From: Pseudomonas sp. H9
GTDB taxonomy: Bacteria; Pseudomonadota; Gammaproteobacteria; Pseudomonadales; Pseudomonadaceae
Reading direction: 5' to 3'
NCBI RefSeq assembly: GCF_004353925.1
Contig: NZ_SMOK01000032.1
Coordinates: 1 to 64,000 of the forward strand
Length of the DNA: 64,000 nt
This document shows positions 8,099 to 16,273 of this stretch, in pieces; the stretch's first letter is position 1; every line of letters starts with the position of its first letter. Position numbers and translations under genes: made by a program. The notes under the pieces are model-generated. The model ran no database searches. It worked only from the letters and a program-made list of their open reading frames with translations, and had not been told where the DNA came from.

Positions 8099-8743
8099 TT
8101 ACCAGCGCAACAACCGAGGGCCGAGCAGCGCACCAAGCGCGGTGGGAATCGCCATTCCCAACACATACCAGATCCCCCAGAACGGCACTTCCATCTCCGG
8201 GCAGTGCAGGCAATAGGCCAGGGTTGCCGAAGCGCTGGCCAGCAAACCGGCTACTCCACCGGCCAGGCGCAACTGGGTTGGGGCCAACGCCTGTAAAGCG
8301 CGAAACAGGGCAATAAAGCCAGGTATCGACAACAAGGCAATGTTGAAGGGGCATGTGCGCCAGGTACGGCCAAAGATCAATGCCAGTTGCTGCTCCTCAG
8401 GCACTCCACTCAATACCACCAGCGTTGCAGCCCAAACACCAAACAGCGGAACGCCAATACCCGCCCATCGCGCCCCCACCTCAAGGCCTGGCCGGACCAG
8501 CCGGTTGAAGACCAACACCGCCCCAAACATCAGCGCGGCCGGCAACGCAAGCTTGGCCCAGAACAGTGGGGTTTGTGCCACCACAGCGAGGTCTTCACGC
8601 ACGCCAAACAGCAAAACGGTCAACAACACGGCCCCGACGAGAGCGGCCAGGATCGCAAGGGTCAGGCGACGAGCGAACAGGCGCTGATCTACCGGTTCGA
8701 TGCCCGTGGCAAGCAAAGAAATCAGCTCGTCAGTTTTCATCAT
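8099..8743 (-). CDS. nrsF: NrsF-type membrane anti-sigma factor (DUF1109)
   Basis: A 214-residue protein with about six transmembrane helices after a short cytoplasmic N-terminus (MKTDELISLLATGIEPVD). The pattern and the pairing with an ECF sigma gene identify the DUF1109/NrsF family, which holds SigF inactive at the membrane until metal or oxidative stress. The start overlaps the sigma factor stop by 4 nt (ATGA). Cys pairs are visible in the loops (TCPFN near 130 and YCLHCPEM near 178), which fits metal or redox sensing as known for the Caulobacter protein. Confidence 0.88.
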   Translation of the reverse strand: MMKTDELISLLATGIEPVDQRLFARRLTLAILAALVGAVLLTVLLFGVREDLAVVAQTPLFWAKLALPAALMFGAVLVFNRLVRPGLEVGARWAGIGVPLFGVWAATLVVLSGVPEEQQLALIFGRTWRTCPFNIALLSIPGFIALFRALQALAPTQLRLAGGVAGLLASASATLAYCLHCPEMEVPFWGIWYVLGMAIPTALGALLGPRLLRW

Positions 8744-9309
8744 GTACCTCGTATCATCGCCGCCAGTGCCTTAAGCCCCCGGTGTATGCCGATCTTCACT
8801 GCCGAACCGGTGAGCCCGGTCAACTTGGCGGTTTCCTCGACCGACAGGCCCTCCAACTTGACATGCACGATCGGCAGCCGTTGCTTGTCTGGCAACTGCT
8901 GCAGCAGTTTGCCCAGGTCACGCTGAGCCTGGGCGGGTTCCTGCTGCTCTTGCGCAAACAGTTCTTCAGCGTCGTCGAGCACATCGTTCAACGCCTCCCG
9001 GCGGCCATAGCCACGCAGGCTGTCGGCCAGTTTATAGCGCGCGATGGCCTGCACCCAAGCGGTCAGTGGCTGCTCGCGCTGGTAGCTGTGACGGGCGTTA
9101 TGCACAGCCAGCAGCACCTCCTGAAGCAGGTCTTCAACATCGTCCGGGCGGGAATTCAGGCGCTTGAGCAAATAGCCACGCAGATGCCCGCTCAACTGCT
9201 GCAAAAACTGCCGATAAGCCTGCGCATCGCCATCCAGCCCCGCCACCAGCAAGCCTTGCAGCGATGCTTCACGCATGCGCAACAGTTCACTTTGAGTAGT
9301 TCGATCCAT
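8740..9309 (-). CDS. sigF: ECF sigma factor, SigF-like
   Basis: An ECF sigma factor of up to 189 residues. Region 2 includes DDVEDLLQEVLLAVHNARHSY and the WVQAIARYKLADSLR helix. Region 4 includes LSVEETAKLTGLTGSAVKIGIHRGLKAL. With NrsF and the facing bufferin operon it matches the Caulobacter SigF-NrsF module. Coordinates follow the longest ATG frame. However, a SigF-type promoter overlaps that ATG (9300-9325), so the true start may be the ATG at 9276, giving MREASLQGLL, which is also where the conserved domain begins. Confidence 0.9.
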   Translation of the reverse strand: MDRTTQSELLRMREASLQGLLVAGLDGDAQAYRQFLQQLSGHLRGYLLKRLNSRPDDVEDLLQEVLLAVHNARHSYQREQPLTAWVQAIARYKLADSLRGYGRREALNDVLDDAEELFAQEQQEPAQAQRDLGKLLQQLPDKQRLPIVHVKLEGLSVEETAKLTGLTGSAVKIGIHRGLKALAAMIRGT

Positions 9310-9325
9310 CGACGGCTCTGGTTAC
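9300..9325 (-). promoter_or_regulatory. SigF-type promoter of sigF-nrsF (GTAACC-N16-CGAA)
   Basis: On the minus strand GTAACC and CGAA are separated by exactly 16 nt, the same arrangement as the element before bufA and, from memory, the Caulobacter SigF consensus. This suggests autoregulation. The -10 part falls on codons 3-4 of the longest sigF frame. Confidence 0.7.
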
Positions 9326-9426
9326 AAGGGGACGTAAGAAAGTGTCTGAGCGCCAGACAGTGCTGCCGGAAACCATAGCGTTTTCAGCGCTCCCTCGAAA
9401 AGGGCGAAAAAAAATCTTGTATCACT

Positions 9427-9452
9427 GTAACCGCTCCGGCGATCCGGGCGAA
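9427..9452 (+). promoter_or_regulatory. SigF-type promoter of the bufferin operon (GTAACC-N16-CGAA)
   Basis: GTAACC at 9427-9432 and CGAA at 9449-9452 with a 16-nt spacer, 60 nt before the bufA start. It is identical in its ten specified bases and in spacing to the element facing it before sigF. Confidence 0.75.
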
Positions 9453-9512
9453 TTACTTCACGAGCCGTAAGCAACGTTGCCCGGCCACCTCAATTTTTTG
9501 GAGTTTGACACC

Positions 9513-9794
9513 ATGAAAACTTTCGCCGCTACCGCCGCTGCCCTTGCCTTCGCCTCGATTGCGGGCACCGCCATGGCTGCCTCCTCCACCGATGCCCCGG
9601 CTCCCGCCATGGAGAAATGCTACGGCGTGGCCATGGCTGGCAAGAACGACTGCAAGGCAGGCGCCGGCACCAGCTGCGCCGGCACTTCGAAAACTGACTA
9701 CCAGGGCAATGCCTGGAAAAACGTACCGGCCGGCACCTGCACCTCGATCAAAACGCCTAATGGCATGGGCTCACTGACCCCAAAACAATCCTGA
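9513..9794 (+). CDS. bufA: Bufferin precursor peptide, BufA1 family (DUF2282)
   Basis: A 93-residue precursor. A Sec signal peptide (MKTFAATAAALAFASIAGTAMA) precedes a small Ala/Gly-rich peptide with four Cys at 36, 47, 55 and 76 in the DUF2282 pattern (EKCYGVA, NDCKAG, TSCAGTS, AGTCTS). In this family the MNIO enzyme BufB with BufC modifies core Cys residues to make a copper-binding peptide acting in the periplasm. The ATG at 9513 is chosen because TTGGAG lies upstream and it starts the signal peptide. It is the first gene of bufABCD, with a SigF-type promoter before it. Confidence 0.92.
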   Translation: MKTFAATAAALAFASIAGTAMAASSTDAPAPAMEKCYGVAMAGKNDCKAGAGTSCAGTSKTDYQGNAWKNVPAGTCTSIKTPNGMGSLTPKQS

Positions 9795-9825
9795 TGCACA
9801 GCGACCTGTAGAGGGCGAAGCGACC

Positions 9826-10659
9826 ATGAACAGATACTCCCACCTCGGTGCAGGCCTTGGGCTCAAGGCCGAGCACTACGAACCTGCCATGGACTGTACG
9901 GCCCCAGGCATGTGGTTCGAAGTGCACCCGGAGAACTACATGGTCGCAGGCCCTCGGCTCGCCTGGCTGGAGGCGATTGCCGAGCGTCATCCGCTCTCGC
10001 TGCATGGTGTGTCATTGTCGCTGGCGGCTGATCATCTGCCTGATACAGAGCATCTGTATCGACTCAAGGCCCTGGCCAACCGGGTGCAACCAACGCTGTT
10101 TTCAGAACACCTGGCGTGGTCGACCTTTCAGGGGCACTACCACCCCGATCTACTGCCGTTCCCACGTAGCAATGCCGCCTTGCAGCGTATTGTCGAGAAC
10201 ATTCACTTCGCCCAGGACATCCTCGCCCGGCCGCTGGCCATCGAGAATCCCAGCCACTATGCCCACCTGGAAGGGCATGACTACGGCGAAATCGAGTTTC
10301 TCAGCGAGCTCGTCCAACGCACCGGCTGCAGCCTGTTGCTGGACATCAACAACGTTCAGGTCAGCGCTCACAACATGGGCTTTGACCCCCACGCCTACCT
10401 CGATAAGTTTCCGGCGGCGTCGATCAGCGAGATTCATTTGGCCGGTTACAGCCAGGACGCCAACAGTGCGTTGCTGATCGATTCCCACGACACGCCCATC
10501 TCGGCCGAGGTCTGGGCACTGTATTTACATGTACTGCAACGCGTCGGGCCGCGCCCGACACTGATCGAGCGCGACGACCAGATCCCGCCCTTCACTGAAT
10601 TGATGCGTGAGCGCAATACCGCCCAGACCTTGCTCGACAGCGTAGGTGAGCAGCTATGA
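9826..10659 (+). CDS. bufB: MNIO-family bufferin-modifying enzyme BufB (DUF692)
   Basis: A 277-residue DUF692 protein, a multinuclear non-haem iron oxidative enzyme with TIM-barrel fold. Likely metal ligands: His60 (LHGVSLSL), Glu94-His95 (SEHLAW), Glu140 (ENPSHY), Asp173 (LLDINNVQVSAHN), His204 (EIHLAGY), Asp219/His221 (DSHD) and Glu248 (IERDD). It should oxidise Cys residues of the BufA core. It starts 31 nt after bufA and overlaps bufC by 4 nt. Confidence 0.93.
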   Translation: MNRYSHLGAGLGLKAEHYEPAMDCTAPGMWFEVHPENYMVAGPRLAWLEAIAERHPLSLHGVSLSLAADHLPDTEHLYRLKALANRVQPTLFSEHLAWSTFQGHYHPDLLPFPRSNAALQRIVENIHFAQDILARPLAIENPSHYAHLEGHDYGEIEFLSELVQRTGCSLLLDINNVQVSAHNMGFDPHAYLDKFPAASISEIHLAGYSQDANSALLIDSHDTPISAEVWALYLHVLQRVGPRPTLIERDDQIPPFTELMRERNTAQTLLDSVGEQL

Positions 10660-11402
10660 ACGATACATCCCTTGGTGTATTCCAGTCTGACTTCATCGCC
10701 GCTCTGTACGGTCATTCGGATTCGCCGAATCTACTACCACTCACCCGTCAGGCCGGTTTCACTGTCTATCGCAATACCGTGCTCAAAGGGTGTGTCGATG
10801 CTTTGCAGGCCAACTTCCCGACGGTTGAACAGCTGGTCGGCACTGATTGGTTTCGTGCCGCCGCAGCTGTACATGCCGTGCAGGCTCCGCCTTCCGACGC
10901 CCGGCTGATTCTGTATGGCGAACAGTTCGCTACCTTCCTCGAACAGTTCAAGCCCGCGCAGAGCCTGCCTTACCTGGCCGATGTAGCGCGCGCCGACCGC
11001 TTGTGGATCGAAGTGCATATCGCCCTTGACGACAGCGCGCTGGACGTACCGGCGATGACCCGCATTCCCGCTGAACAGCTTGGCAAACAATACCTGCGCC
11101 CGCGCACCGACGTGCGTTGGCAGTGGTTCGCCCAACACCCCATCTACAGCATCTGGAACAGCAACCGCCAAACCCTGGCGCTACCGGAGCCCCTCGACTG
11201 GCAGGGCGAGGGCTTGTTGCTCCGCCGCCACAACGGCCATGTGCTATGGCAACCGCTTGGCGAAGCCGAATGCATTTTTCTCGACGCCTGTGCTGCAGGA
11301 CTATCACTGGAGGCAGCAGCCAACAAGGTGCTGGCCTTCGATTCAACCCTGGATTTCACCACCCTGCTCGGCCAGCTGCTTGCGGCCGAGGTTTTCGCGT
11401 GA
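10656..11402 (+). CDS. bufC: Bufferin partner protein BufC (DUF2063)
   Basis: A 248-residue protein with the N-terminal DUF2063 / HvfC-BufC domain (FQSDFIAALYG ... FTVYRNTVLKGCVDALQANFPTVEQLVG). Family members bind the precursor's leader and present it to the MNIO enzyme. The ATGA overlap with bufB fits translational coupling and a 1:1 complex. The C-terminal half (about 150-245) is less conserved and probably also part of recognition. Confidence 0.9.
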   Translation: MNDTSLGVFQSDFIAALYGHSDSPNLLPLTRQAGFTVYRNTVLKGCVDALQANFPTVEQLVGTDWFRAAAAVHAVQAPPSDARLILYGEQFATFLEQFKPAQSLPYLADVARADRLWIEVHIALDDSALDVPAMTRIPAEQLGKQYLRPRTDVRWQWFAQHPIYSIWNSNRQTLALPEPLDWQGEGLLLRRHNGHVLWQPLGEAECIFLDACAAGLSLEAAANKVLAFDSTLDFTTLLGQLLAAEVFA

Positions 11403-11414
11403 CTGGAGAACGCC

Positions 11415-11888
11415 ATGCACATTCTCAGCGACATCCCCGCTAAACAGCCTGACGCAGCCAATACGCTTTGGTCACGCTGCGCCACACAGGTGCAGGGTCT
11501 GATCAGCGACTCATGGCTGTCGCTGGTAGCCCGCCTGGGCATTGCCGCGATTTTCTTTCTCTCGGGTCGAACCAAAGTCGAAGGCTTTTTGAGTATCACC
11601 CCCAGCACCTACGAACTGTTCAGAACCGAATACACCCTGCCCTTGCTCTCGCCGTGGTTGGCCGCCCACTTGGCGACCTATGCCGAGCACCTTTTTCCCC
11701 TGCTGCTGGTACTCGGCTTGTTCACTCGATTTGCCGGTTTGGCCTTGCTCGGCATGACCCTGGTCATTCAGGTGTTCGTCTACCCGGATGCCTGGCCTAC
11801 TCACATGAGCTGGGCGGGATTGCTCTTGGTGGTGATCGGTCGTGGCGGCGGACGCTGGTCGCTGGATCGCTACCTGGGTATCCGTTAG
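11415..11888 (+). CDS. bufD: DoxX-family membrane protein of the bufferin operon (BufD)
   Basis: A 157-residue DoxX/DoxD protein with four predicted transmembrane helices (about 40-58, 80-98, 100-120, 128-145) and the typical FLSGRTKVEGF and YAEHLFPLLLVLGLFTRFAGLALLGMTLVIQ blocks. DoxX proteins are common last genes of DUF2282-DUF692-DUF2063 operons. The exact role (redox support, metal handling) is not settled. It converges with the ABC permease gene; the two stop codons overlap. Confidence 0.88.
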   Translation: MHILSDIPAKQPDAANTLWSRCATQVQGLISDSWLSLVARLGIAAIFFLSGRTKVEGFLSITPSTYELFRTEYTLPLLSPWLAAHLATYAEHLFPLLLVLGLFTRFAGLALLGMTLVIQVFVYPDAWPTHMSWAGLLLVVIGRGGGRWSLDRYLGIR

Positions 11889-12652
11889 GCCCGAACAAAA
11901 CGCTGCCTGAGCACATCACTCAAGGCATCCACCAGCAGCACAAGCACCAGCATGGCAATGATTACCGTGCTGGCTTGTGCTTCTTGAAACAGGCTCAGGG
12001 TGGTGTAGAGCATCTGACCCAAACCACCCGCGCCTACAAAACCGAGCACGCTGGCCATGCGGATGTTGTTTTCCCAGCGATACAGGCTGTAGGCCAACAA
12101 TTGCGGCCAAAGGTTCGGCAAGGTGCCAAAGCAGAACGCAGCAATCTGACTACCGCCCTGCAAGCGAATAGCCGCAGCCGGCTCCGGCGGGGCATTCTCC
12201 AGCGCTTCGGCAAACAGGCGACCGAGCACGCCCGAGGTGTGCAAGGCCAGCGCCAGGGTGCCGGCATTCGGCCCCAGCCCTGCCGCCAGCACGGTCAGCG
12301 CCGCCCACACCAGTTCCGGTATCGCCCGCAGAGCATTGAGCAATAGCCGTGCGACGGCTTGCAGCAACGCACCAAAACGCCCTGCCGCTGGCAATGCCAG
12401 CAACAGGCCAAGCACCACCGCAAGCAGCGTCCCCAAGCCAGACATCGCCAAGGTTTCCAGCGCACCCTTGCCGACGGCGCGTAGATGCTCAGGGCTCACA
12501 TCAGGGCTGAGAAAGCGCGCTGCATAACCCGCCATTTGCCCGAGACCACCATTGCCGAACAGGGCATGCAAATCGAGACTCAAGTAAGCAAATGAACCCA
12601 CCACGGCCGCCAGTAACGCCAGCATCAGCGAGCCATTGACCAGGCGCCTCAT
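11885..12652 (-). CDS. PhnE-like permease 2 of a putative selenate ABC transporter
   Basis: A 255-residue ABC permease of the phosphonate/phosphite (PhnE) type. About six helices are seen, and the EAA loop lies around residues 160-200 (FAEALENAPPEPAAAIRLQGGS). It is the last of four overlapping leftward genes. It overlaps permease 1 by 4 nt (ATGA), so the two probably form a heterodimeric channel. Substrate is inferred from the binding protein and from the adjacent selD-mnmH genes. Confidence 0.87.
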   Translation of the reverse strand: MRRLVNGSLMLALLAAVVGSFAYLSLDLHALFGNGGLGQMAGYAARFLSPDVSPEHLRAVGKGALETLAMSGLGTLLAVVLGLLLALPAAGRFGALLQAVARLLLNALRAIPELVWAALTVLAAGLGPNAGTLALALHTSGVLGRLFAEALENAPPEPAAAIRLQGGSQIAAFCFGTLPNLWPQLLAYSLYRWENNIRMASVLGFVGAGGLGQMLYTTLSLFQEAQASTVIIAMLVLVLLVDALSDVLRQRFVRA

Positions 12653-13476
12653 GCCAACCTACCGCGCAACAATCGGCTGAGCTGGTCTGCCAGCCAGACC
12701 AATATCAGGAAGGCCAGCAACATACTCGCTACCTCGGCACCTGCGAACATGCGCATCGACAAGTCAATTTGCTGCCCCAGGCCACCCGCGCCAACAAAGC
12801 CCATGACGACCGAAGCACGTATTGCGCACTCCCAGCGATAGACCGTATAGGAAACTAGCTCTGGCGCCGCATCCGGCAAGATGCCGTAGAAGAACGCACT
12901 TAAACGGCTGCTGCCCGCCTGCAGCAGCGCGTGAGCCGGGCGTTGATTCACCGACTCGAAGATTTCTGCATACACCTTGCCCAGCATGCCGCTGTAGGTA
13001 ATGGCGATAGCGAGTACCCCCGCCGTCGGGCCCAATCCCACAGCGCGGACGAAAAGCAGCGCCCAGACTACTTCAGGCACGCTGCGCAGAAAAATCAGCA
13101 GCCCGCGTACGGGCAGGCGCACGGTACGCGACCAGAACCCGAGGCGCCCTGCGCGTGAGGCGGCTGCCATCGACAGCGCCCGGCTCGCCAGCAGGCTGGC
13201 CGGAATTGCCAGCAGCAAAGCCAGGGTCATACCTGCGGTGGCCACCGCCAGGGTTTGCAGTGTTGCGGTCCACAACAGCGCGAGGAACTCCGGGTCATGC
13301 GCCGGTGGCCAGAAGGCACTAAGGAAGTTGCCCATTTCACGGCGGTTTTCAGCCTGCAGCAACACACCGGGGTTGAGCTCACTCAGGTGAATACCTGGCC
13401 AGAGCAAGGCTATCGCCAACAGGGTCAGCAGTAGCCGGGGCAGTGTTGCCGGGTCGCGACTGTCTGCTGTCAGCAT
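12649..13476 (-). CDS. PhnE-like permease 1 of a putative selenate ABC transporter
   Basis: A 275-residue PhnE-type permease (YAEIFESVNQRPAHALLQAGSSRL is the EAA loop; VVMGFVGAGGLGQQIDLSMRMF is the family C-terminal block). The ATG at 13476 is preferred: it overlaps the ATPase gene stop by 7 nt, as usual in this operon. A GTG at 13512 would add 12 residues and a 43-nt overlap. Confidence 0.85.
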   Translation of the reverse strand: MLTADSRDPATLPRLLLTLLAIALLWPGIHLSELNPGVLLQAENRREMGNFLSAFWPPAHDPEFLALLWTATLQTLAVATAGMTLALLLAIPASLLASRALSMAAASRAGRLGFWSRTVRLPVRGLLIFLRSVPEVVWALLFVRAVGLGPTAGVLAIAITYSGMLGKVYAEIFESVNQRPAHALLQAGSSRLSAFFYGILPDAAPELVSYTVYRWECAIRASVVMGFVGAGGLGQQIDLSMRMFAGAEVASMLLAFLILVWLADQLSRLLRGRLA

Positions 13477-14264
13477 CGCGGAATCTGCAGGCTGGGCGTG
13501 GGTGCAGGCCACTGTGGTGACCCCAAGTGCTCATTGGCATACAGCGCATCCAGCATGTCTCGAGCGACCTCTGCAGCCGGCCGGTCGAACGCCACCCGCC
13601 CATCACGGATGCCGATCACTCGCGGAAAATGCGTCAGCGCCAACTCCACTGCATGCAAACTGGCAATCAGGGTAATCCCATGGTCACTGGCATATTGATT
13701 CAAGGTTTTCAGGCTGTGCTCAGCCAGCACCGGGTCCATGGCCGAAACCGGCTCATCAGCCAGCAGAATTTCGGGCTGCTGATACAAGGCCCGCGCTATA
13801 CCTACCCGCTGCAACTGCCCGCCCGACAGCTGCCCGCACTGGGCAAACAGCTTGTCGGCCATGCCCAGCCCGGATAGCACCTTGCGCGCACCTGGAATGT
13901 CGCTGGGGTGCAACAGATTGAGCAGCCCGCGCAGCGTCCCCCACTGCCCCAAGCGCCCGGCCAGCACCGCCGTCACCACTCGTTGGCGAGGTGGCAGTGG
14001 CGGTGCCTGGTGAATCAGACCGATACGTGTGCGCAGGCGCTGGCGGGCTCGCGCCGACAACCGCCAGAGCGCTTCACCAAGCAGCTCGATGCTACCTTCG
14101 CTAGGCGCCATGGCGGTGGCGATCAGATTGAGCAAGCTGGACTTGCCGGCACCCGAAGGGCCAATGATCGCCACCCGTTCACCGGCCTCAACGCGCAAAT
14201 CAATCGCCTGTAACGCCTGAACCTGCCCCAAGCGCAGACTCGTGCCATTGAGTGTGATCGTCAC
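13470..14264 (-). CDS. PhnC-like ATPase of a putative selenate ABC transporter
   Basis: A 264-residue ABC ATPase. Walker A is GPSGAGKSS (about 36-44), the signature is LSGGQLQRVGIARAL (about 147), Walker B is EILLADEPVSAMDP, and the H-loop is ASLHAVE. It is closest in form to PhnC. GTG is the start, overlapping the binding-protein stop by 4 nt (GTGA). Confidence 0.88.
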   Translation of the reverse strand: MTITLNGTSLRLGQVQALQAIDLRVEAGERVAIIGPSGAGKSSLLNLIATAMAPSEGSIELLGEALWRLSARARQRLRTRIGLIHQAPPLPPRQRVVTAVLAGRLGQWGTLRGLLNLLHPSDIPGARKVLSGLGMADKLFAQCGQLSGGQLQRVGIARALYQQPEILLADEPVSAMDPVLAEHSLKTLNQYASDHGITLIASLHAVELALTHFPRVIGIRDGRVAFDRPAAEVARDMLDALYANEHLGSPQWPAPTPSLQIPRC

Positions 14265-15115
14265 TTAAGCAACCCAGCAGTGCGGGCAGCCTCCTCGATA
14301 CCCTTGTAGTTGTCCGGGCTGGTTTCGATGAAGCGGCTCGCAGCCTGCAGATCGAGTATCGCCTTGTCATCTGGCTTGGTCGGGTCGAGGTCAAGGAAGG
14401 CTTGCTTGATTTTCTCTTTCAGGGCGGGGTCGAGGCTGCCGCGCACCGTCCAGTTGTAATCGTAGTAATCCGGTGTGGTGGCAAAGACTTTGACTTTGTC
14501 GGTATCGACCTTGCCGGAGTCCACCAGTTTCTGCCAGACACTGGCGTTGAGTACCCCGGCGTCGACCTTACCAGCCTGAACCCAGGCTGCGGTGGCATCG
14601 TGGGCACCGGAATAGGCGACACGGCTGAAGTAGTCTTCAGGCTTGATGCCATTGTCCTTGAGCATGAAGTAACGCGGCATCAGGCTACCGGAGGTAGACG
14701 AAATCGAACCGAAGGCAAAGCTCTTGCCCTTGAGGTCGGAGAAGCTTTCGATCTCGGGGTTGGCGGTAATGAATTTGCTGGTGAACTTGGCGTCCTGCTC
14801 ACGCTGAACCAGAGGCGTCGCAGTCGGGCTCTTCAGGTGCACTTGAACGAAGGTAAAGCCCCCCAACCAGGCCATGTCCAGGCGGTCGGTGGCCAGCGCC
14901 TCGACCACTGCCGGGTAGTCGGCTACCGGCACGAACTCCACCTTCATACCCAGTTTCTGCTCCAGGTATTGGCCCAGCGGCTTGAACTTGCGCAGCAATT
15001 CAGTGGGTGCCTCGTCGGGGATGGCACTGACCTTGAGGGTATCGGCCGCCTGGGCCAAGTAGGATGAACACGACAGCACGAGACCGGCAAATAGCGCCAG
15101 AGGACGTTTGAGCAT
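14261..15115 (-). CDS. Putative selenate ABC transporter substrate-binding protein (PhnD-like)
   Basis: A 284-residue periplasmic binding protein of the PhnD fold with signal peptide MLKRPLALFAGLVLSCSSYLAQA. Motifs: SAIPDEAPTELLRKFKPLGQYLEQKLG, ADYPAVVEALATDRLDMAWLGGFTF, and FAFGSISSTSGSLMPRYF. A clade of this family is found beside selD and is called putative selenate-binding; the divergent selD here supports that label. Binding of another oxyanion (phosphite, phosphonate, sulfite) is not excluded. It is the first gene of the four-gene operon. Confidence 0.82.
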   Translation of the reverse strand: MLKRPLALFAGLVLSCSSYLAQAADTLKVSAIPDEAPTELLRKFKPLGQYLEQKLGMKVEFVPVADYPAVVEALATDRLDMAWLGGFTFVQVHLKSPTATPLVQREQDAKFTSKFITANPEIESFSDLKGKSFAFGSISSTSGSLMPRYFMLKDNGIKPEDYFSRVAYSGAHDATAAWVQAGKVDAGVLNASVWQKLVDSGKVDTDKVKVFATTPDYYDYNWTVRGSLDPALKEKIKQAFLDLDPTKPDDKAILDLQAASRFIETSPDNYKGIEEAARTAGLLK

Positions 15116-15238
15116 CAGGGATTCTCCGGTTCAATAGCGGGGAAACAGCCATCTTCAGGCTGGCCTCCGAATTATAAGAGGCATCGGCGCAATAACCAGC
15201 TTTGCTACAATCGGGCCTCACGATATTTCGAGGTGCGT

Positions 15239-16273
15239 ATGAGCGAGCCGATTCGTCTGACCCAGTACAGCCACGGCGCCGGTTGCGGCTGCAAGATCTC
15301 TCCGAAGATGCTTGAAGTGATCCTCGCCGAAAGCGGCACCCAAGCGCTGGACCCGAACCTCTGGGTCGGCAATGCCTCGCGCGATGACGCCGCGGTTTAT
15401 GCCTTGGATGACGAGCGCGGCGTGGTTTCGACTACCGACTTTTTCATGCCGATTGTCGATGACCCTTACGACTTCGGCCGCATCGCCGCGACCAACGCCA
15501 TCAGCGATATCTATGCCATGGGCGGCGACCCGCTGATGGCCATCGCCATTCTCGGCTGGCCAATCAATGTACTGGCCCCGGAGGTTGCCCGCGAAGTGAT
15601 TCGCGGTGGTCGCGCGGTGTGCGCCGAGGCCGGTATTCCTTTGGCGGGCGGTCACTCCATTGATGCACCCGAGCCGATCTTCGGCCTGGCGGTAACCGGT
15701 GTGGTGCAAAAGCGCCACATGAAGCGCAATGACACCGCCACCCAAGGCTGCCGTCTGTACCTGACCAAGCCGTTGGGCATTGGCATCCTTACCACCGCCG
15801 AGAAGAAATCCAAGCTCCGTGAGCAGGACAAAGGTCTGGCTCGCGACTGGATGTGTACCCTCAATACCCCTGGCAGCCGTTTTGGCAAGCTGGCCGGCGT
15901 CAAGGCGATGACCGATGTGACCGGCTTCGGCTTGCTCGGCCACCTGGTCGAACTGGCCGATGGTAGCGGGTTGAGCGCGCGCTTGAATGCCAGTGCCGTG
16001 CCGCGTCTGCCGGGTGTCGAGTACTACTTGGCAGAAGGCTGTGTACCGGGCGGTACCCTGCGCAACTTCGACAGCTACGGCGAAAAAATCGCCCCGTTGA
16101 ACGACGAACAAAAGCACCTGTTGTGCGACCCACAAACCAGTGGCGGGCTGCTGGTTGCGGTAGCGCCTGAAGGTGAAGCCGAGTTTCTCGCAGTGGCTGC
16201 CGAGTTGGGCCTGAACCTGGCACCGATCGGCGAGCTGGTCGAGCGACAGCGTTATGCGGTTGAGGTGCTGTAA
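15239..16273 (+). CDS. selD: Selenide, water dikinase (selenophosphate synthase)
   Basis: A 344-residue AIR-synthase-fold enzyme. The catalytic loop is HGAGCGCKISP with Cys16 and Lys19, so it is a Cys, not selenocysteine, form. It makes selenophosphate from selenide and ATP. The ATG at 15239 (MSEPIRLTQYSHGAGC) is preferred over a GTG two codons upstream; GAGG lies before it. Its stop overlaps the mnmH start by one base (TAATG), and it is divergent from the putative selenate transporter. Confidence 0.96.
   Translation: MSEPIRLTQYSHGAGCGCKISPKMLEVILAESGTQALDPNLWVGNASRDDAAVYALDDERGVVSTTDFFMPIVDDPYDFGRIAATNAISDIYAMGGDPLMAIAILGWPINVLAPEVAREVIRGGRAVCAEAGIPLAGGHSIDAPEPIFGLAVTGVVQKRHMKRNDTATQGCRLYLTKPLGIGILTTAEKKSKLREQDKGLARDWMCTLNTPGSRFGKLAGVKAMTDVTGFGLLGHLVELADGSGLSARLNASAVPRLPGVEYYLAEGCVPGGTLRNFDSYGEKIAPLNDEQKHLLCDPQTSGGLLVAVAPEGEAEFLAVAAELGLNLAPIGELVERQRYAVEVL

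Noticed and set aside
11885..15115. Phosphonate uptake and C-P lyase operon
   Set aside because: The ABC genes are PhnCDE-like, but no phn lyase or phosphonatase gene is adjacent; the selD neighbour favours selenium.
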